Assembly (NCBI GenBank): GCA_028285185.1
Contig: JANQQD010000065.1
Coordinates: 40,555 to 104,554 of the forward strand
DNA from: Anaerolineae bacterium
Lineage (GTDB): Bacteria; Pseudomonadota; Alphaproteobacteria; DSM-16000; Inquilinaceae
Direction of reading: 5' to 3'
DNA: 64,000 bases
Of this stretch, positions 59,308 to 64,000 are shown one piece after another. Both the position numbers and the translations under genes were made by a program. Each line of letters starts with the position of its first letter. Position 1 is the first letter of the stretch. Under the pieces are notes generated by a model. That model was not told where the DNA came from. It searched no databases and saw only the letters and a list, made by a program, of their open reading frames with translations.

Positions 59308-59754
59308 CTAGGTCTGTTCGTCCTCGCCTTCGTCCAGGTCGATGACGTCGTCCATGCCCTCGTCATCCTCGCCCAGTTCCGAGGCATCTTCCATGAGGCC
59401 GTCGTCGACGTCGTCGGTCTCTTCGAAGTCGGCGTCGTCGCTCTCGATCTCCTTCAGATCGTCGCCCTCGGCTTCGCCTTCGGTCTCATCGTCTTCCAGT
59501 TCGACCTCGGCCACCGTCTCGAGCTCTTCGGTCTCATCCGCCTGCACGGCGGCGGCGGCCGCCGCTGCCTTCCTCTTCACGGGCGCCCGTGTCTCTTCCG
59601 CAGCGGCACTGCGGGCGCGCCGCGACCGCAGGAAGGCGTCGGGGTCGTATTGGGTCGAGCATTTCGGGCAGATGATGGGGTCGCGCAGCATGTCGTAGTA
59701 GCGCGCACCGCAGTTGTGGCAGATCCGCTTGACGCCCCATTCGGGCTTGGCCAT
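59308..59754 (-). CDS. TIGR02300 family protein (FYDLN acid domain)
   Basis: Encodes 148 residues from ATG 59754. KPEWGVKRICHNCGARYYDM (~3-22) and IICPKCSTQYDP with two CxxC pairs form the conserved zinc-binding head. The rest is Ala-rich, then strongly acidic (Asp/Glu-rich ~85-148). It is a chromosomal alphaproteobacterial gene of unknown function, divergent from aroA here as often seen. Confidence 0.92.
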   Translation of the reverse strand: MAKPEWGVKRICHNCGARYYDMLRDPIICPKCSTQYDPDAFLRSRRARSAAAEETRAPVKRKAAAAAAAVQADETEELETVAEVELEDDETEGEAEGDDLKEIESDDADFEETDDVDDGLMEDASELGEDDEGMDDVIDLDEGEDEQT

Positions 59755-59937
59755 GGATTCCGGCTCCGTCTCAATCTGTTGAGACCCTAATGTCTCGCAG
59801 CGGCGGCCTTTGCCATGGCCCGCCACGAAATGTCAAAGCGAAATCGCGGTCCGCCGCAACCGTACCTACTTTCCATGTCCCTTGGGGGGGGCGCGTCGCC
59901 TGTGTTATGAGCCACTGCCACCGGCTTGCGCCGGCAG

Positions 59938-61302
59938 ATGCAGACAGACAAGGCCACACCCCCCGTGCCGACTCGACCACTGACAGCGCGCCCATGCGGG
60001 CCGATCGCGGGCGACGCCGCCCTGCCCGGAGACAAGTCCGTCTCGCACCGCGCCTTGATGTTGAGCGGGCTTGCGGTCGGCGACAGCCGGGTGCGCGGAT
60101 TGTCGGACGGCGACGATGTGGCCCGCACCGCAACGGCGATGCAGGCGATGGGCTGCCGCATTGTCCCGGCCGAAGGCGGCGGCGTGATCGTGACCGGCGT
60201 GGGCGTCGGCGGCCTTGCGGAGCCGGAGGATGTGCTGGACCTGGCGAACAGCGGCACGTCGGCACGCCTGATGTCCGGCCTCTTGGCCAGCCACGCCATG
60301 ACCACGTTCGTGACGGGGGATGAGTCGCTCAGGGGGCGCCCCATGGGGCGCGTGACCGAGCCGTTGCAGCAGATGGGCGCGGCCTTTCTCACACGATCGG
60401 GTGGGCGTCTGCCCATGGCCGTTACCGGCACCGACGAGATGGTGCCGATCGAATACACGCTTCCGGTCGCTTCCGCACAGGTGAAGTCGGCTGTCCTGCT
60501 GGCCGGCCTGAACACGGCCGGCCACACCGTTGTGGAGGAGCCAGAGCCGAGCCGCGATCACACGGAGCGGATGCTGCGCCATCTCGGTGCCGAGGTGACG
60601 GAAGAGGAACGCCCCGATGGCGGGCGCCGCATCACCCTTGTCGGCCAGCCCGAGTTGCGGGCCGCCGATATCGACGTTCCGGGCGACGTCAGCGCGGCTG
60701 CCTTTCTTCTGGTCGCTGCAGCGACCCTGCCGGGCAGCCGCGTTCGGATCGCGAATGTCGGCATGAATCCCGGCCGGACCGGGCTGATCGACACGCTGCG
60801 CGAGATGGGGGCCGATCTGCAGGTCGAGAATGCCCGCGATGCGGCCGGCGAGCCGGTGGCAGATCTTGTCGTCGCCGGCAGCGATCTTGTGGGCGTCGAG
60901 GTCCCGGCAGACCGTGCGGTGCGCATGATCGACGAATATCCCATCCTGAGCGTGGCTGCGGCCTGCGCCCGCGGCAGCACGCGGATGTCCGGTCTCGCCG
61001 AGCTCAGGGTCAAGGAAAGTGATCGCCTGGCGATGATCGCGGCGGGGCTCCAGGCCTGTGGTGTCGGCGTAGAAGCGGGTCCCGACAGCCTGACGGTCGA
61101 GGGGTGTGGCGGGCCGCCGCCCGGCGGTGGCACGGTTGCTGCGGCCTTCGACCATCGCATCGCCATGAGCTTCCTGGTGCTCGGGGGGGCATCGCGTGCG
61201 CCGGTCACGATCGACGACGGAACGGCCATCGCCACGAGTTTCCCGCGTTTCGTGCCGCTGATGAACGCTCTCGGAGCCGATATCGCGGAGCCGGGCTCAT
61301 GA
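59938..61302 (+). CDS. aroA: 3-phosphoshikimate 1-carboxyvinyltransferase (EPSP synthase)
   Basis: Encodes 454 residues from ATG 59938. [14 protein letters not shown] (~31-44), [11 protein letters not shown] (~103-113), [10 protein letters not shown] (~137-146), and the later [11 protein letters not shown] and [13 protein letters not shown] are the enzyme's signatures. It joins shikimate-3-phosphate and PEP in aromatic amino-acid synthesis. It is the first gene of aroA-cmk-rpsA; cmk overlaps by ATGA. Confidence 0.97.
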   Translation: MQTDKATPPVPTRPLTARPCGPIAGDAALPGDKSVSHRALMLSGLAVGDSRVRGLSDGDDVARTATAMQAMGCRIVPAEGGGVIVTGVGVGGLAEPEDVLDLANSGTSARLMSGLLASHAMTTFVTGDESLRGRPMGRVTEPLQQMGAAFLTRSGGRLPMAVTGTDEMVPIEYTLPVASAQVKSAVLLAGLNTAGHTVVEEPEPSRDHTERMLRHLGAEVTEEERPDGGRRITLVGQPELRAADIDVPGDVSAAAFLLVAAATLPGSRVRIANVGMNPGRTGLIDTLREMGADLQVENARDAAGEPVADLVVAGSDLVGVEVPADRAVRMIDEYPILSVAAACARGSTRMSGLAELRVKESDRLAMIAAGLQACGVGVEAGPDSLTVEGCGGPPPGGGTVAAAFDHRIAMSFLVLGGASRAPVTIDDGTAIATSFPRFVPLMNALGADIAEPGS

Positions 61303-61928
61303 TCATTGCCCTCGACGGACCCGCAGCCTCGGGAAAGGGCACGCTGGCCAGGCGCTTGGCCGCCCATTTCGACCTGCCGCATCTGGACAGCGGACTGCTC
61401 TACCGGGCTGTCGGCATGGCGATCGCCAAGGATGGCGGCGATCCGTCGGATGAGGCCGCGGCAACGGCGGCGGCGCGCCGCTTCACCACGGACTGGCTCT
61501 CGGACCCTGACCTCCGGGGCGACGCTGCGGCCCGGGCGGCATCCCAGGTCGCCGCCATGCCGGGCGTGCGCGAGGCGCTGGTGGACTTCCAGCGCGCCTT
61601 CGTCGGCCAGCCTGGCGGCGCGGTCGTGGATGGCCGGGATATCGGCACGGTCATCGCGCCGGATGCCGATGCCAAGCTGTTTGTCACCGCCACGGTCGAG
61701 GTGCGTGCGGACAGGCGCTTCAAAGAGTTGCTAGGGCGAGGACAAGCCGCTATATACCCCGACGTTTTGCGGGATTTGCGGGAACGTGACGAGCGGGACA
61801 GCCGCCGCACGGTGGCCCCGCTGGTTCCCGCGGAAGACGCTTACGTCCTCGACACCAGCGCTCTCGATGCCGAACAGGCGTTCGAGGCGGCGCTGGCGTT
61901 TGTCGTCGGGAAAACGGGACGGCGCTAA
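61299..61928 (+). CDS. cmk: Cytidylate kinase
   Basis: Encodes 209 residues. P-loop [12 protein letters not shown] (~6-17), [11 protein letters not shown] (~30-40), the [10 protein letters not shown] motif (~108-117) and the RDERDSRR lid (~160-167) identify CMP kinase, which supplies CDP. The order aroA-cmk-rpsA is common in proteobacteria. Confidence 0.97.
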   Translation: MIIALDGPAASGKGTLARRLAAHFDLPHLDSGLLYRAVGMAIAKDGGDPSDEAAATAAARRFTTDWLSDPDLRGDAAARAASQVAAMPGVREALVDFQRAFVGQPGGAVVDGRDIGTVIAPDADAKLFVTATVEVRADRRFKELLGRGQAAIYPDVLRDLRERDERDSRRTVAPLVPAEDAYVLDTSALDAEQAFEAALAFVVGKTGRR

Positions 61929-62054
61929 TTGGCAGCGCCGGTTCGTGCTATTCTCCGGCGGAGGCTACCACAACCTAACCAGTCGGGCCCGATCGTGGGA
62001 ATAGGCCCGGCCCGTCGGCGCAGGACGCGCGGCGGTACCGATCGAGGAGCATCT

Positions 62055-63809
<1,755 letters not shown>

Positions 63810-63870
63810 CGCCGGCTCCGGTCTGCCTGTCGGGTGATAGGCAGGGCTGCGGACGCCGCAGGGTTCTGAG

Positions 63871-63910
63871 GAACGGCGGCCTGACGCTTGAGTGCGTGGG
63901 GCCGCCGTTC
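63871..63910 (+). terminator. Hairpin after rpsA
   Basis: GAACGGCGGCC (63871-63881) and GGCCGCCGTTC (63900-63910) form an 11-bp perfect stem with an 18-nt loop, about 60 bp past the rpsA stop, followed by GCTTTC. A probable terminator of the aroA-cmk-rpsA unit. No gene was seen in 63810-64000. Confidence 0.7.
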
Positions 63911-64000
63911 GCTTTCAAGATGCCGGGCGGAACACCGAGCGAGCCCATTCGGCTGTTTCGTCCCGCCAGCGGGCGGTGGTCTCCGGTGTCGCGGCAATGA

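Noticed and set aside
59905..61155. 416-aa minus-strand frame opposite aroA
   Set aside because: Antisense shadow of aroA; same for the 435-aa frame opposite rpsA at 61965-63272.

Overview
The window is high-GC DNA from an alphaproteobacterium, probably Rhodospirillales-like. The right end carries the chromosomal cluster aroA-cmk-rpsA and the alphaproteobacterial FYDLN-acid (TIGR02300) gene. The genus cannot be fixed from sequence alone. Most of the window (about 6.9 to 59.1 kb) is one complete-looking lambda-organised siphovirus prophage. Its tyrosine integrase lies against, and reads antisense into, a tRNA-Ala(GGC) gene at 59065-59140. I could not find the matching left attachment repeat by eye, so the left boundary is open.

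Left flank (1-6.8 kb): accessory DNA with a NACHT-like NTPase cut by the window edge, a two-gene AT-rich secreted/membrane cassette, a membrane-anchored nSTAND NTPase with an AT-rich leucine-rich tail, a small zinc-ribbon protein and an SRAP (YedK/HMCES-type) protein. This looks like a defence or cargo zone, either inside the prophage or beside it.

Late genes (31.1 down to 6.9 kb, minus strand) follow the usual order: TerS, TerL, portal, prohead protease, HK97-type capsid, connector and adaptor proteins, tail terminator, tail tube, gpG/gpGT chaperones with a probable -1 frameshift, tape measure, tail tip, J-like tip protein, two related fibre modules, a LamG-like protein, small membrane protein, amidase and holin. 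A low-GC membrane-protein moron sits on the opposite strand at 8.6-9.6 kb. Strong terminators precede the holin and the capsid gene.

Early left operon (49.0 down to 32.3 kb, minus strand) is a chain of genes joined by ATGA/GTGA/TGATG overlaps: Cro-like regulator, DHH phosphoesterase, RuvC-like nuclease, ATP-grasp-like protein, GcrA homologue, HTH protein, three DNA methyltransferases (MT-A70, SPPY-type, C5), HNH nuclease, replication initiator, a stand-alone DnaA domain IV, and a conserved phage protein with RAMP/Cas7-like features. Straight after that protein comes the strangest element of the window: about 1.15 kb of non-coding pentanucleotide-phased DNA (NNNGG on the transcribed strand), arranged as two arrays. 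Each array is introduced by the same roughly 45-bp hairpin module, and the two stems differ by compensatory changes. A RelE/HTH toxin-antitoxin pair on the plus strand separates early from late genes.

The CI-like S24 repressor (49079-49798) lies between divergent control regions. The right operon (49.9 to 59.1 kb, plus strand) encodes a PD-(D/E)XK nuclease, a Sak4-like RecA-fold ATPase, a DnaJ-domain protein, an ASCH protein, many small proteins, an RHH protein, an excisionase and the integrase.
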